A program made the position numbers and the translations under genes. The notes beneath the pieces are model-generated. The model was not told the DNA's origin and ran no database searches. It worked only from the letters and a program-made list of their open reading frames with translations. Source: an uncultured Bacteroidales bacterium (GTDB taxonomy: Bacteria > Bacteroidota > Bacteroidia > Bacteroidales > P3). From it: a DNA stretch of 5,577 nucleotides. Below are positions 1 to 5,506 of this stretch, piece after piece (positions within the stretch are counted from its first letter, which is position 1; every line of letters begins with the position of its first letter). The stretch lies in NCBI GenBank assembly GCA_937910265.1, contig CALEPD010000247.1, forward strand, positions 1 to 5,577, read 5' to 3'.

Positions 1-1543
1 GTTCGTCGAGTATGTACAACGAACCGACCAGCGAACTACCGAGCGAGGTGGCCAGATTGATGCGCTGGCTCTCGCCGCCGCTGAGGGTGTTGGAATGCCT
101 GCTGAGGGTAAGGTAGCCCAATCCCACGTCCATAAGATAGCCCACGCGGTTGTGGAGTTCGGTCATAACACGGCCAACCATAGCCTCCTCATGTTCGGAC
201 AGCTGGAGCTGGCGGAGCCACTCAGCCAACTCGGAGACAGGCATTTGGGTAAGCTCAACAATATTCTTGCCTCCGACTTTCACATAGGAGGCATCTTGAC
301 GCAGACGGGAGCCACGGCACTCAGGGCATACCGTTTTGCCCCTATAGCGTGCCAACATGACCCTATATTGAATTTTGTACGATTGACTTTCAATCCACTT
401 AAAGAACCCATCGATACCCGGGAACCGGTGCGGAACCTGATCAAAGGTGGCGCCCTCCTCGCCATGCCAGAGAATATCGAGTTCGCGTTGGGAGAGATCG
501 CAATAAGGTGTATGAATCTGAAATCCAAGTCGGGATGCATTGCGGATAAAAAATGTCTTCCACTCAGACATTTTGTCGCCGCGCCAGCACACTACGGCAT
601 CCTCGAAAACAGAGAGTGTTTTGTTAGGAACCACAAGATCCTCGCTGATTCCCATTGTAAAGCCTTTGCCCTGACAATGCTGGCATGCCCCATAAGGGTT
701 GTTGAAACTGAAGAAATTGGGATTGGGCTTAACAAAAGTGATGCCATCGGCCTCGAACCGATTGGAGAAAAGCTCCATTCGTTCGGGTTGGTCGTTGTCG
801 GGTATGGTGCTGCGCACCTCGCACGCTCCCCTACCCTCGAAGAAGGCCGTTTGCACACTTTCGCTGATGCGGGCGGCGAACATATCGTCGGTTTTGTCGA
901 CTGTCACCCTATCGACAAGCAGCGAACATGGGCCTGCCGAAAGTTCGATATCGTAGGATTGAGACCATTCTGACAATATATCCTCGATGCGGATGATTGT
1001 GCCCTTGAACAGGAGGCGAACAAAGCCCTCCTGCAGGAGCATCTCAAGTTGTTGTTTGATGGGACGGTCGGCCGAAGAAAGCAATGGAGCCGACAAAGTG
1101 ACTCTGGAACCGTTGTCAAGATTGCAGATATAATCGGCCACATCGCTTACCGTGTGACGTTTTACCTCGACACCGCTTATCGGAGAAAAGGTTCTGCCTA
1201 TGCGGGCAAAGAGTAATTTAAGATACTCATAAATCTCGGTAGAGGTGCCCACTGTGGAGCGTGGGTTGCTTGTATTGACCTTTTGGGCGATTGCCACTGC
1301 CGGCGAGATTCCGGAGATAAAATCAACCTCAGGCTTTGCCATACGACCCATAAACTGACGGGCATATGAGGAGAGGCTTTCGACGTAACGTCGTTGGCCT
1401 TCGGCAAAAAGCGTATCGAAAGCCAGACTTGACTTGCCGGAGCCACTCAAGCCCGTAACGACCACCAACTTGCCCTTGGGAATGTCGATGTCGATATTTT
1501 TCAGATTGTTCACCCGTGCACCACGGATTTTTATTTGAGTCAT
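1..1543 (-). CDS. uvrA: UvrA, excinuclease ABC subunit A (N-terminal 514 residues; gene runs off the left edge)
   Basis: UvrA is the DNA-damage sensor of nucleotide excision repair. As an ATP-dependent dimer it scans DNA and loads UvrB. My translation from the ATG at 1543 is open for 514 codons to the window edge with no stop or frameshift. Visible in order: Walker A GLSGSGKSS (31-39); the conserved stretch RRYVESLSSYARQF (51-64); a region of about 115-260 in the place of the UvrB-binding domain, which argues for canonical UvrA over the shorter UvrA2 class; FSFNNPYGAC with C287xxC290; C406xxC409 (CPEC); the ABC signature LSGGESQR (487-494); and Walker B LYILDE (509-514), where the window stops. 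E. coli UvrA has 940 residues, so a little over half is present. Oddity: the CxxC that in E. coli precedes FSFNNP (C253/C256) is absent; residues 264-270 read EADGITF there. Transcribed away from fba and separated from it by a terminator. Confidence 0.97.
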   Translation of the reverse strand, partial: MTQIKIRGARVNNLKNIDIDIPKGKLVVVTGLSGSGKSSLAFDTLFAEGQRRYVESLSSYARQFMGRMAKPEVDFISGISPAVAIAQKVNTSNPRSTVGTSTEIYEYLKLLFARIGRTFSPISGVEVKRHTVSDVADYICNLDNGSRVTLSAPLLSSADRPIKQQLEMLLQEGFVRLLFKGTIIRIEDILSEWSQSYDIELSAGPCSLLVDRVTVDKTDDMFAARISESVQTAFFEGRGACEVRSTIPDNDQPERMELFSNRFEADGITFVKPNPNFFSFNNPYGACQHCQGKGFTMGISEDLVVPNKTLSVFEDAVVCWRGDKMSEWKTFFIRNASRLGFQIHTPYCDLSQRELDILWHGEEGATFDQVPHRFPGIDGFFKWIESQSYKIQYRVMLARYRGKTVCPECRGSRLRQDASYVKVGGKNIVELTQMPVSELAEWLRQLQLSEHEEAMVGRVMTELHNRVGYLMDVGLGYLTLSRHSNTLSGGESQRINLATSLGSSLVGSLYILDE

Positions 1544-1561
1544 TTTGAGTTATATTGGTTT

Positions 1562-1581
1562 AGTACCTTACCGCAGGTACT
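1562..1581 (-). promoter_or_regulatory. Perfect inverted repeat in the putative uvrA leader
   Basis: AGTACCT and AGGTACT form a perfect 7-bp inverted repeat around a 6-nt spacer, ending 18 nt upstream of the uvrA start codon. If transcription starts just after the -7-like box at 1588-1595, this would be a hairpin at the very 5' end of the uvrA mRNA; as DNA it could be an operator for a dimeric repressor. uvrA is SOS-controlled in many bacteria, but I do not recognise this as a LexA box known for this phylum. The repeat is seen directly; any function is inference. Confidence 0.4.
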
Positions 1582-1587
1582 GTTAGT

Positions 1588-1595
1588 CAAACTTA
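1588..1595 (-). promoter_or_regulatory. Candidate -7 box of the uvrA promoter
   Basis: On the minus strand this reads TAAGTTTG, matching the Bacteroidota -7 consensus TAnnTTTG. It would give a leader of roughly 40 nt for uvrA. No convincing TTTG -33 box lies at the usual 19-21 nt spacing upstream, so support is partial. Two more matches on the same strand (1738-1745 TAATTTTG and 1796-1803 TATTTTTG) could instead be the real start or could be chance in AT-rich DNA. Confidence 0.35.
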
Positions 1596-1703
1596 TTTCA
1601 TTACAGACTCCACCCGTTTGCCGTCGGGGGTGCCACGCAGCGCCTGGGTCCTGCCGACTTCGTTATGCCGGGGTATTTGGATTTGAGCATGGGTAAAACC
1701 CAT
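1593..1703 (-). other. GC-rich block with a 36-codon open frame of unknown nature, possibly a dispersed repeat
   Basis: Within AT-rich intergenic DNA, about 1609-1675 turns strongly GC-rich. On the minus strand an ATG at 1703 opens 36 codons (begins MGFTHAQIQIPRHNEV, ends KRVESVMK) to a TAA at 1595-1593, which overlaps the -7-like box of uvrA. A second minus frame (MLKSKYPGITKSAGPR...) and a plus frame (...RLPSGVPRSAWVLP...) are also open over the same block. That is more typical of a GC-rich repeat than of one clear gene. A 6-bp hairpin (ATGGGT-AAA-ACCCAT, 1689-1703) sits at its right end, and GTCGG/CCGAC (1623-1627 and 1654-1658) can pair within it. I do not recognise a protein family. It could be a leader peptide, a structured RNA or a piece of a dispersed intergenic repeat. 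Confidence 0.35.
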
Positions 1704-1831
1704 TAACACATAGGTCTGTCTTCGTATTTTTAGGCTACAAAATTAAACAATTTCCCTCAAATAGTCATCATTTTATTTGTTTTTTGCGAGTGGTACAAAA
1801 ATACCTCTAACATTCAGACAAATACACAGGT

Positions 1832-1883
1832 TGCCAATTGGCAGTTCACTATCTTTTCCGCATGATTTTGATGCCTTTGGCAT
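1832..1883. promoter_or_regulatory. Two palindromes with shared TGCC/GGCA half-sites
   Basis: TGCCAATTGGCA (1832-1843) is a perfect 12-bp palindrome. ATGCC-TTT-GGCAT (1871-1883) is a 5-bp inverted repeat whose inner arms are the same TGCC and GGCA. Their centres are about 40 bp apart. The second abuts the left end of repeat copy A, overlapping it by two bases. This could be a pair of binding sites for a dimeric regulator, but the nearest start codon (uvrA) is about 290 bp away and no regulator gene is in view. The rest of 1704-1881 is AT-rich with no coding signal. Confidence 0.25.
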
Positions 1884-2063
1884 AAGTTGGCTTCTATAAA
1901 TTCCACATTTGGAATCGAATCCTAAACATAAGTGAATTCAAATTTTCCAGTGCTATTATCCACACTCATACATCCCTACGATTGTCAATTAGTTACAATG
2001 AACCGCATCACATTTTTCTTCCGAACTAAACCCCGGGGAAGCAATTTACAGAACCTACCCTAA
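1882..2063. repeat. MITE-like inverted-repeat element, copy A (182 bp, diverged)
   Basis: This segment aligns with 5099-5303 in the same orientation. The left end (CTATAAATTCCACATTT) matches copy B at 16 of 17 positions. GTTACAATG (1992-2000) is identical and lies exactly 110 bp from the left end in both copies. The right 25 bp (2039-2063) match 22 of 25. The two ends of this copy are themselves inverted repeats of each other, 16 of 23 positions (1882-1904 versus 2041-2063). Copy A is 23 bp shorter than B because the segment between GTTACAATG and the right end is replaced by a short stretch holding CCCCGGGG (2031-2038). It ends 3 bp from the U-tract of the fba terminator. No transposase, no clear target duplication. 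The frame open in copy B is stopped here after seven codons. Confidence 0.72.
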
Positions 2064-2066
2064 TGC

Positions 2067-2103
2067 AAAAAAGAAAGTCCACCAGAATTGGGTTCCGGTG
2101 GAC
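2067..2103 (-). terminator. Rho-independent terminator of fba
   Basis: Read on the minus strand: GTCCACC (2103-2097), then an inner GGAA/TTCT extension, pairs with GGTGGAC (2083-2077). This gives an 11-bp stem with one G-U pair and a 5-nt loop, followed directly by TTTCTTTTTT (2076-2067). It lies 26 bp past the fba stop codon and should separate fba transcription from uvrA. Confidence 0.9.
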
Positions 2104-2129
2104 TAACAGGTTGATATGTCCTGTGATGA

Positions 2130-3131
2130 CTATGCTAATTTATGGTCGGAGCCAAGCACATTGACAATTTTGTGGACATAGAGTTTCTTCATGCTTTCGC
2201 GCGCAGGTTTGAGGTACTTGCGGGGGTCAAACTCAGCAGGCTTCTCGGCCAAAGTTTTGCGTATTGCAGCAGTCATGGCGAGACGGCTGTCGCTATCGAT
2301 ATTGATTTTGCAAACTGCACTTTTCGAAGCTTGACGCAGTTGCTCTTCGGGGATTCCGACAGCAGCCTTCAGACAACCGCCGTTGGCATTGATTGTTTCA
2401 ACCTCTTCCTGAGGTACTGAGCTGGAACCGTGGAGTACGATGGGGAATCCGGGCAATTTCTGCTCGATGGCAGCCAAGATGTCGAATGCCAATGGTGGCG
2501 GAACGAGGCGTCCGGTTTGCGGGTCGACGGTGCATTGTTCGGGAGTGAACTTAAAAGCGCCGTGGCTTGTTCCGATGGAAATCGCGAGGCTGTCGACACC
2601 GGTTTTGGTAACGAAATCGATAACCTCTTCGGGTTTTGTGTAATGGCTCTCGGCAGCCGATACTTCGTCTTCAACACCTGCCAACACACCCAATTCGCCT
2701 TCGACGGTTACGTCGAACTGGTGGGCATACTCAACCACTTTCTTAGTAAGTGCTACGTTTTCGTCGTAAGGCAAGTGTGAACCGTCGATCATGACGCTTG
2801 AGAAGCCCATGTCGATGCAGCTTTTGCAGGTTTCGAAGCTGTCGCCGTGGTCGAGGTGCAACACGATTTCGGGATGTGCGCAACCCAGTTCCTTGGCATA
2901 TTCGACAGCGCCTTCGGCCATATAGCGCAACAATGTTTGGTTGGCGTAATCGCGAGCGCCTTTAGATACTTGGAGAATGACAGGAGAAGCTGTTTCGACA
3001 GCAGCCTGGATGATGGCCTGCAATTGCTCCATGTTGTTGAAGTTGAATGCCGGAATGGCGTAGCCGCCAGCTACAGCCTTGGCAAACATTGAACGGGTGT
3101 TGACCAACCCTATTTTTTTATAATCTACCAT
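2130..3131 (-). CDS. fba: Class II fructose-1,6-bisphosphate aldolase, 333 aa
   Basis: A zinc-dependent, cytosolic aldolase that reversibly splits fructose 1,6-bisphosphate into dihydroxyacetone phosphate and glyceraldehyde 3-phosphate, in glycolysis and gluconeogenesis. Visible motifs: AIPAFNFNN (25-33); HLDHGD (92-97), with the presumed catalytic Asp94 and zinc ligand His95; VEGELG (143-148); the ligand His190 in GTSHGAF; HGSSSVP (234-240) with zinc ligand His234; and KINIDSD (275-281) for substrate phosphate binding. The length of about 330 residues and the pattern fit the TIGR01859-type bacterial and protist class II enzymes. The frame is open 75 codons further upstream, but that part overlaps ispE and is low-complexity in character. 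The start MVDYKKIGLV at 3131 fits the family and lies 27 nt after a -7 box. Ends in TAG; a strong terminator follows. Confidence 0.97.
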   Translation of the reverse strand: MVDYKKIGLVNTRSMFAKAVAGGYAIPAFNFNNMEQLQAIIQAAVETASPVILQVSKGARDYANQTLLRYMAEGAVEYAKELGCAHPEIVLHLDHGDSFETCKSCIDMGFSSVMIDGSHLPYDENVALTKKVVEYAHQFDVTVEGELGVLAGVEDEVSAAESHYTKPEEVIDFVTKTGVDSLAISIGTSHGAFKFTPEQCTVDPQTGRLVPPPLAFDILAAIEQKLPGFPIVLHGSSSVPQEEVETINANGGCLKAAVGIPEEQLRQASKSAVCKINIDSDSRLAMTAAIRKTLAEKPAEFDPRKYLKPARESMKKLYVHKIVNVLGSDHKLA

Positions 3132-3158
3132 AATATGATTTTTAAAATAAATAATTTG

Positions 3159-3166
3159 CAAAGATA
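3159..3166 (-). promoter_or_regulatory. -7 box of a promoter for fba
   Basis: Minus strand TATCTTTG, an exact TAnnTTTG match, sits in the 62-nt ispE-fba gap and would give a leader of about 22-25 nt (AT-rich, no Shine-Dalgarno). No clear -33 TTTG at the usual spacing. No terminator is visible after ispE, so fba is probably transcribed both from here and by read-through from phoH-ispE. Confidence 0.6.
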
Positions 3167-3193
3167 CGTCTTTTTTTCGGTATGCGTTCTTTT

Positions 3194-3967
3194 TTATTCC
3201 AAAGGGGTCTTGAAGATGCCGAAAACCGCAGCTCCGCTGCCTGTCATGGAGGCATAGACCGCACCGCGTTGGTACATGTTTTGTTTGAGTGCCGCGATGG
3301 CGGGATGGCTTGGGAAGATAGACTGCTCGAAATCGTTGACCAATATCTGCCTCCACTGCTCCACGGGCATCTGCATGACCTGACGCAAATCGGGACGTTG
3401 CTTGTTTTGCAACAGGAGTCCGGCATAGGCCTCACGGGTGGACACCGAGTCGTCGGGTTTTTCGATTACAATATGATAGCCATCGAGGTTGACATCGACA
3501 GGCTGCAGTTGGTCGCCGATGCCGGTGGCGTAGGCGGGTGTGTTTTGGATAAAGAATGGGCAGTCGGCGCCGATGCGGGAAGCGTAGTGCTGGAGGTCTG
3601 CGGTGGAGAGATTGAGGTTCATCATTGAGTTGAGCATCTTGAGTACGAAGGCCGCGTCGGCAGAGCCGCCACCGAGTCCGGCTCCAAAGGGTACGTTTTT
3701 GACGAGACGCATAGCAACGGGTTGGACTTTATGGGGGAAGTTTTCAAGCAAGAGGTTGTAGGCCTTGACACAGATATTTTGTTCGGGAGGACAATCGACA
3801 GGGATGCCCTGCTGAACGAACGAGAAGGAGTCGGACGGTATTATTTCGAGTTCGTCGCATAGCGTATGGACTGGCAAGAAGACAGTTTCGATGTTGTGGT
3901 AGCCGTCGGGGCGCTTGCCTGTAACGTGAAGGCCGAGATTGATTTTACAGTTGGGTCGTGTAATCAT
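3194..3967 (-). CDS. ispE: 4-diphosphocytidyl-2-C-methyl-D-erythritol kinase, 257 aa
   Basis: IspE is a GHMP-family kinase. It uses ATP to phosphorylate the 2-hydroxyl of CDP-methylerythritol in the MEP (non-mevalonate) isoprenoid pathway. Visible: N-terminal PNCKINLGLHV (5-15) with Lys8 at the position of the catalytic lysine; GYHNIETVF (22-30); the glycine-rich ATP loop VPFGAGLGGGSADAA (92-106); GADCPFF (133-139) with Asp135 as likely catalytic base; and the C-terminal GHMP motif MTGSGAAVFGIF (241-252). The protein stops five residues after that motif, so it is somewhat shorter than E. coli IspE (283 aa), but all active-site motifs are there. Its ATG overlaps the phoH stop as ATGA (4 nt), which indicates translational coupling in one operon. 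Confidence 0.96.
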   Translation of the reverse strand: MITRPNCKINLGLHVTGKRPDGYHNIETVFLPVHTLCDELEIIPSDSFSFVQQGIPVDCPPEQNICVKAYNLLLENFPHKVQPVAMRLVKNVPFGAGLGGGSADAAFVLKMLNSMMNLNLSTADLQHYASRIGADCPFFIQNTPAYATGIGDQLQPVDVNLDGYHIVIEKPDDSVSTREAYAGLLLQNKQRPDLRQVMQMPVEQWRQILVNDFEQSIFPSHPAIAALKQNMYQRGAVYASMTGSGAAVFGIFKTPLE

Positions 3968-4920
3968 GATTCTGTGCTGTTGCTATAGGCGTTGATGATT
4001 TGGGTTACAAGTCGGTGGCGCACTACATCGCTGTTGTCGAGGCGGATGATTTCGATGCCCTCGATGCCCTGCAGGATATTGGTGGCCTGGATGAGTCCTG
4101 ATTTTTGGTTACGGGGAAGATCGATTTGGGTGATGTCGCCGGTGACCACAAATTTGGCGTTGCGACCCATACGTGTGAGGAACATTTTGAGTTGGGAGGC
4201 TGTGGCATTCTGAGCTTCGTCGAGGATGACGAAAGCATTGTCGAGCGTACGCCCGCGCATAAATGCCAGGGGTGCTATTTCAATGGTGTTGTCTTCCCAA
4301 TAAGACAGAAGTTTCTGCTGGGGAATCATGTCGCGGAGCGCATCGTATAGGGGCTGGAGATAAGGGTCTAATTTTTCGCGCATGTCGCCGGGAAGGAAAC
4401 CGAGATTTTCGCCAGCTTCGACCGCCGGACGGGTAAGTATAATACGCTTTATTTCTTTGTTTTTCAAGGCCCTCACAGCCAAAGCCACTGCAGTATATGT
4501 TTTACCGGTACCGGCAGGTCCGATGGCAAAGACCATGTCGTTGTGCTTTACCGCTTCGACGAGCCGCTGTTGGTTAGGGGTTCGCGCTTTAACGAGGATG
4601 CCGTTGCGTCCGTGGACGAGTATTTCGTCGTTGGTTTCGACTTCGGGGTTGCCCGACTGGCTTTCGAAAATCTGCATGATTGCGTTTTCGTTGATGCGGC
4701 CGAACTTTTCATAGTAGGTAAGCATGGCTTGCAGCTTGCCTTCGAAATGCTCGATATCCTCGACGCTGCCGATGGCTTTAAGCATCTCGCCACGTGCGAT
4801 GAGCTTGACTTTAGGGAAAAGCAATCTGACAAATTCGAGTATACGCTCGTTGGTGCCCCAAAAACGGACATAATCAATCTCTTCCAAAGAGATGATTTTC
4901 TCGGTAGAAATATCGTTCAT
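3964..4920 (-). CDS. phoH: PhoH-family (YbeZ-like) ATPase, 318 aa
   Basis: A cytosolic P-loop ATPase of the PhoH family, linked in other bacteria to RNA metabolism together with the endoribonuclease YbeY; the precise role is unsettled. About 110 N-terminal residues form a separate module with RGEMLKAIGS (43-52). The ATPase core follows: TPNQQRLVEAV (114-124), Walker A GPAGTGKT (134-141), TRPAVEAGENLGFLPGD (163-179), Walker B VILDEAQN (231-238), and TGDITQIDLP (260-269). The length fits the short PhoH form without an added PIN domain. The start is fixed at 4920: in frame, TAA lies only three codons upstream. The start codon sits just after the -7 box, so the mRNA may be leaderless. First gene of an operon with ispE, perhaps reading into fba. 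Confidence 0.95.
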   Translation of the reverse strand: MNDISTEKIISLEEIDYVRFWGTNERILEFVRLLFPKVKLIARGEMLKAIGSVEDIEHFEGKLQAMLTYYEKFGRINENAIMQIFESQSGNPEVETNDEILVHGRNGILVKARTPNQQRLVEAVKHNDMVFAIGPAGTGKTYTAVALAVRALKNKEIKRIILTRPAVEAGENLGFLPGDMREKLDPYLQPLYDALRDMIPQQKLLSYWEDNTIEIAPLAFMRGRTLDNAFVILDEAQNATASQLKMFLTRMGRNAKFVVTGDITQIDLPRNQKSGLIQATNILQGIEGIEIIRLDNSDVVRHRLVTQIINAYSNSTES

Positions 4921-4924
4921 CTTG

Positions 4925-4955
4925 CAAAGTTACGCAAGTTAGGCCACATGGCAAA
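4925..4955 (-). promoter_or_regulatory. Promoter of the phoH-ispE operon, both Bacteroidota boxes present
   Basis: On the minus strand TTTG (4955-4952) is followed after exactly 19 nt by TAACTTTG (4932-4925), matching the Bacteroidota consensus TTTG-N19-21-TAnnTTTG. Only four bases (CAAG) separate the -7 box from the phoH ATG. Transcription is therefore expected to begin within about 0-3 nt of the start codon. Confidence 0.72.
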
Positions 4956-4997
4956 ATTTATTTTCATTATCAGGATTTTGTATCGACCGAACGGGTG

Positions 4998-5225
4998 TTA
5001 ACGGATGTGAAATATGCGAAACTGAAAAACAAAAAAAACAGAATATGAACGAATGATTGAGGCCTGCCGGGCCAGCGGTAAACTATTGGATGATATTGTT
5101 AAGGTGGGATCTACAAATTCCACATTTTTAAAATTAATCGTCAACATGAGTGAGTCCCATTTTTCAGCACTTTTGTCCTCATTTCGACATCTTTCCGATT
5201 GTATGTCGGTTACAATGCACCACAT
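4998..5225 (-). CDS. Doubtful 75-aa open frame spanning most of repeat copy B
   Basis: ATG at 5225, preceded by GGAAGGAG at Shine-Dalgarno distance, opens 75 codons: MWCIVTDIQSERCRN at the start and YSVFFVFQFRIFHIR at the end, with a Phe-rich hydrophobic tail. No recognised domain. The N-terminal 42 codons lie inside the inverted-repeat element and the rest outside it. In copy A the matching frame reads MRFIVTN then TGA, so the coding potential is not conserved between copies. That, and its location, make it more likely a by-product of the repeat than a real gene. A small expressed protein carried by a repeat family cannot be excluded. Confidence 0.2.
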   Translation of the reverse strand: MWCIVTDIQSERCRNEDKSAEKWDSLMLTINFKNVEFVDPTLTISSNSLPLARQASIIRSYSVFFVFQFRIFHIR

Positions 5226-5303
5226 TGCGATCTCCTTCCGCACGGAAATCTGCTCGAAATAAGAGCAAAATCGCACAAAAGCAATTTATAGAACCCACCT
5301 TAA
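5099..5303. repeat. MITE-like inverted-repeat element, copy B (205 bp, better preserved)
   Basis: The ends are inverted repeats of each other: TTAAGGTGGGATCTACAAAT... (5099-5121) against the reverse complement of 5281-5303, TTAAGGTGGGTTCTATAAAT..., 20 of 23 positions identical. Both ends carry TTAA, which could be part of the repeat or a TTAA target duplication. The interior is diverged from copy A but collinear for the first 118 bp. The segment absent from copy A includes the small hairpins TTCCG-CA-CGGAA (5236-5247) and TGCTC-GAAATAA-GAGCA (5251-5267). There is no transposase, so if mobile it would rely on an enzyme encoded elsewhere. It lies about 140 bp upstream of the phoH promoter and 195 bp from the rightward -7 box. 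Confidence 0.8.
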
Positions 5304-5498
5304 TTGGGTTGTTGTAACGAAAATAAGAGCGGCAACGGGAAAGAACCTGGCTGAAAATCATGTTTATCTGTTTATCAAACACATACCCCGTCACACTTCA
5401 CTATTCGGGATTGGAGAGGGCAAGTATATGAATAGGAAAAATGAAACAAAATGAATGCATTGTGCTCACTCCGAGCCGGCAGAACGGAAAAAAAAGTG
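5304..5498. other. Gene-free stretch between repeat copy B and the rightward promoter
   Basis: I see no coding region, RNA gene or strong palindrome here. Open frames crossing it are short and without recognisable sequence. Together with 4933-5098 it forms the spacer between the divergent phoH promoter and the rightward promoter. Within 4933-5098 a GGCC-TGCCG-GGCC mini-hairpin (5061-5073) is the only structure noted. Confidence 0.4.
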
Positions 5499-5506
5499 TA
5501 TCTTTG
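5499..5506 (+). promoter_or_regulatory. -7 box of a rightward promoter for a gene beyond the window
   Basis: TATCTTTG followed by CAAC, identical over eight bases to the fba -7 box and an exact TAnnTTTG match. No TTTG at the standard -33 spacing. The downstream 70 nt are AT-rich and contain no start codon, so the leader is at least about 60 nt and the gene lies off the right edge. Confidence 0.5.

Noticed and set aside
95..973. A 292-codon plus-strand open frame
   Set aside because: It lies antisense within uvrA, whose own frame gives unmistakable UvrA motifs; the plus-frame peptide has no recognisable family.
1562..1581. A LexA box of the cyanobacterial AGTAC-type
   Set aside because: The half-site is similar, but the spacing does not fit and that consensus is not established for this phylum.
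1738..1803. Two further TAnnTTTG matches on the minus strand as uvrA promoters
   Set aside because: Neither has a -33 TTTG at 19-21 nt and the region is AT-rich, so chance matches are likely; mentioned only as alternatives.
1544..2066. A tRNA or known riboswitch in the uvrA-fba gap
   Set aside because: No cloverleaf, T-loop or conserved riboswitch core is visible on either strand.
3132..3356. 75-codon upstream extension of the aldolase frame
   Set aside because: It overlaps the ispE 3' end, has no aldolase similarity, and the family N-terminus MVDYKKIGLV fits the ATG at 3131 placed after a -7 box.
5061..5073. GGCC-TGCCG-GGCC as an intrinsic terminator
   Set aside because: The stem is only 4 bp and the nearest T-rich run on the minus strand is about 22 nt away, too far for a terminator.
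5179..5394. 71-codon minus-strand frame crossing the right end of copy B
   Set aside because: It has no recognisable motif, overlaps the other frame at 4998-5225, and is not preserved in copy A.
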